Source: Congeria kusceri
Taxonomy: Eukaryota > Mollusca > Bivalvia > Myida > Dreissenidae
Length of the DNA stretch: 64,000 nt
Direction: 5' to 3'
NCBI GenBank assembly: GCA_027627225.1
Contig: CM051024.1
Span: 43,456,847-43,520,846 of the forward strand
Positions 63,871 to 64,000 of the stretch are shown here, piece after piece. Both the position numbers and the translations under genes were made by a program. A model generated the notes under the pieces. The model searched no databases. It worked only from the letters and a program-made list of their open reading frames with translations, and had not been told where the DNA came from. How positions within the stretch are numbered: position 1 is the first letter of the stretch; every line of letters starts with the position of its first letter.

Positions 63871-64000
63871 ATGTGAGGTGTGTCGTTGGAAAACCTTCTT
63901 TATGCATGTGCGTAAAGTGTCGTCCCAGATTAGCCTGTGCAGTCCGCACAGGCTAATCCAGGACTACACATTCCGTTTTTATGGTATTTTCTGTTTCAAG
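63871..64000. mobile_element. Double-hairpin MITE, copy e, cut by the window end
   Basis: Left end GTGAGGTGTGTCGTTGG followed by GCCTGTGCAGTCCGCACAGG. Only the first half is inside the window. It lies immediately upstream (minus strand) of the acceptor of the gene 2 HRM exon. Confidence 0.8.

Overview
The window is animal nuclear DNA: AT-rich, intron-dense, full of micro- and minisatellites, short inverted-repeat elements, tRNA-like repeats, one BEL/Pao LTR retrotransposon and one PIF/Harbinger transposon. From memory, the roughly 260-bp double-hairpin repeat (core GCACAGGCTAATCC and its complement) resembles a repeat of dreissenid mussels, so a bivalve mollusc, possibly Dreissena, is my best guess. 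A repeat search would settle this.

Two large multi-exon genes explain nearly all the coding sequence. Gene 1 (+ strand, exon 518-736 to stop codon at 30852; 5' end outside the window) encodes an adhesion G-protein-coupled receptor (family B2): Ig-like domains, hormone-receptor (HRM) domain, GAIN domain with GPS motif, seven-transmembrane domain, and a very long, charged cytoplasmic tail. I could place 27 exons (about 1138 complete codons) with consistent splice phases. Gene 2 (- strand, exon 63861-63767 down to about 32616; 5' end outside the window) is a paralogous receptor in tail-to-tail orientation. It shows 18 exons: HRM end, GAIN, GPS, 7TM and a short tail. Ten exons have exactly the same length in both genes, so the pair probably arose by inverted duplication of one receptor gene.

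Layout. 1-30.9 kb: gene 1, with introns holding tRNA-bearing inverted-repeat elements (1.4-3.7 kb), tandem arrays (2-3, 4.1-5.3, 5.8-6.2, 9.7-10.6 kb), a (TAC)n tract (7.4-7.9 kb), a LINE reverse-transcriptase fragment (11.7-12.2 kb), double-hairpin MITEs (13.3, 23.8, 25.2, 30.1 kb) and arrays built from exon ends (16.4-17.0 and 29.0-29.6 kb). 30.9-32.6 kb: short intergenic gap. 32.6-63.9 kb: gene 2. Its intron between TM5/ICL3 and TM6 carries a complete Harbinger element (35007-39220, TAA target duplication) and a complete BEL/Pao element (39726-45573, apparently identical 173-bp LTRs). Its TM2-TM3 intron carries a 6.2-kb array of a 54-bp unit with higher-order structure.

The most unusual pattern is that tandem duplications repeatedly span exon-intron junctions: the exon end plus splice donor is copied into the following intron at three exons, an acceptor plus exon start is copied once, and the 54-bp array begins at a donor. 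Three of the five double-hairpin MITEs also lie within 20 nt of a splice site. Exon boundaries and splice phases are inferred by eye from open frame, GT/AG sites and paralogue comparison, without transcript data.
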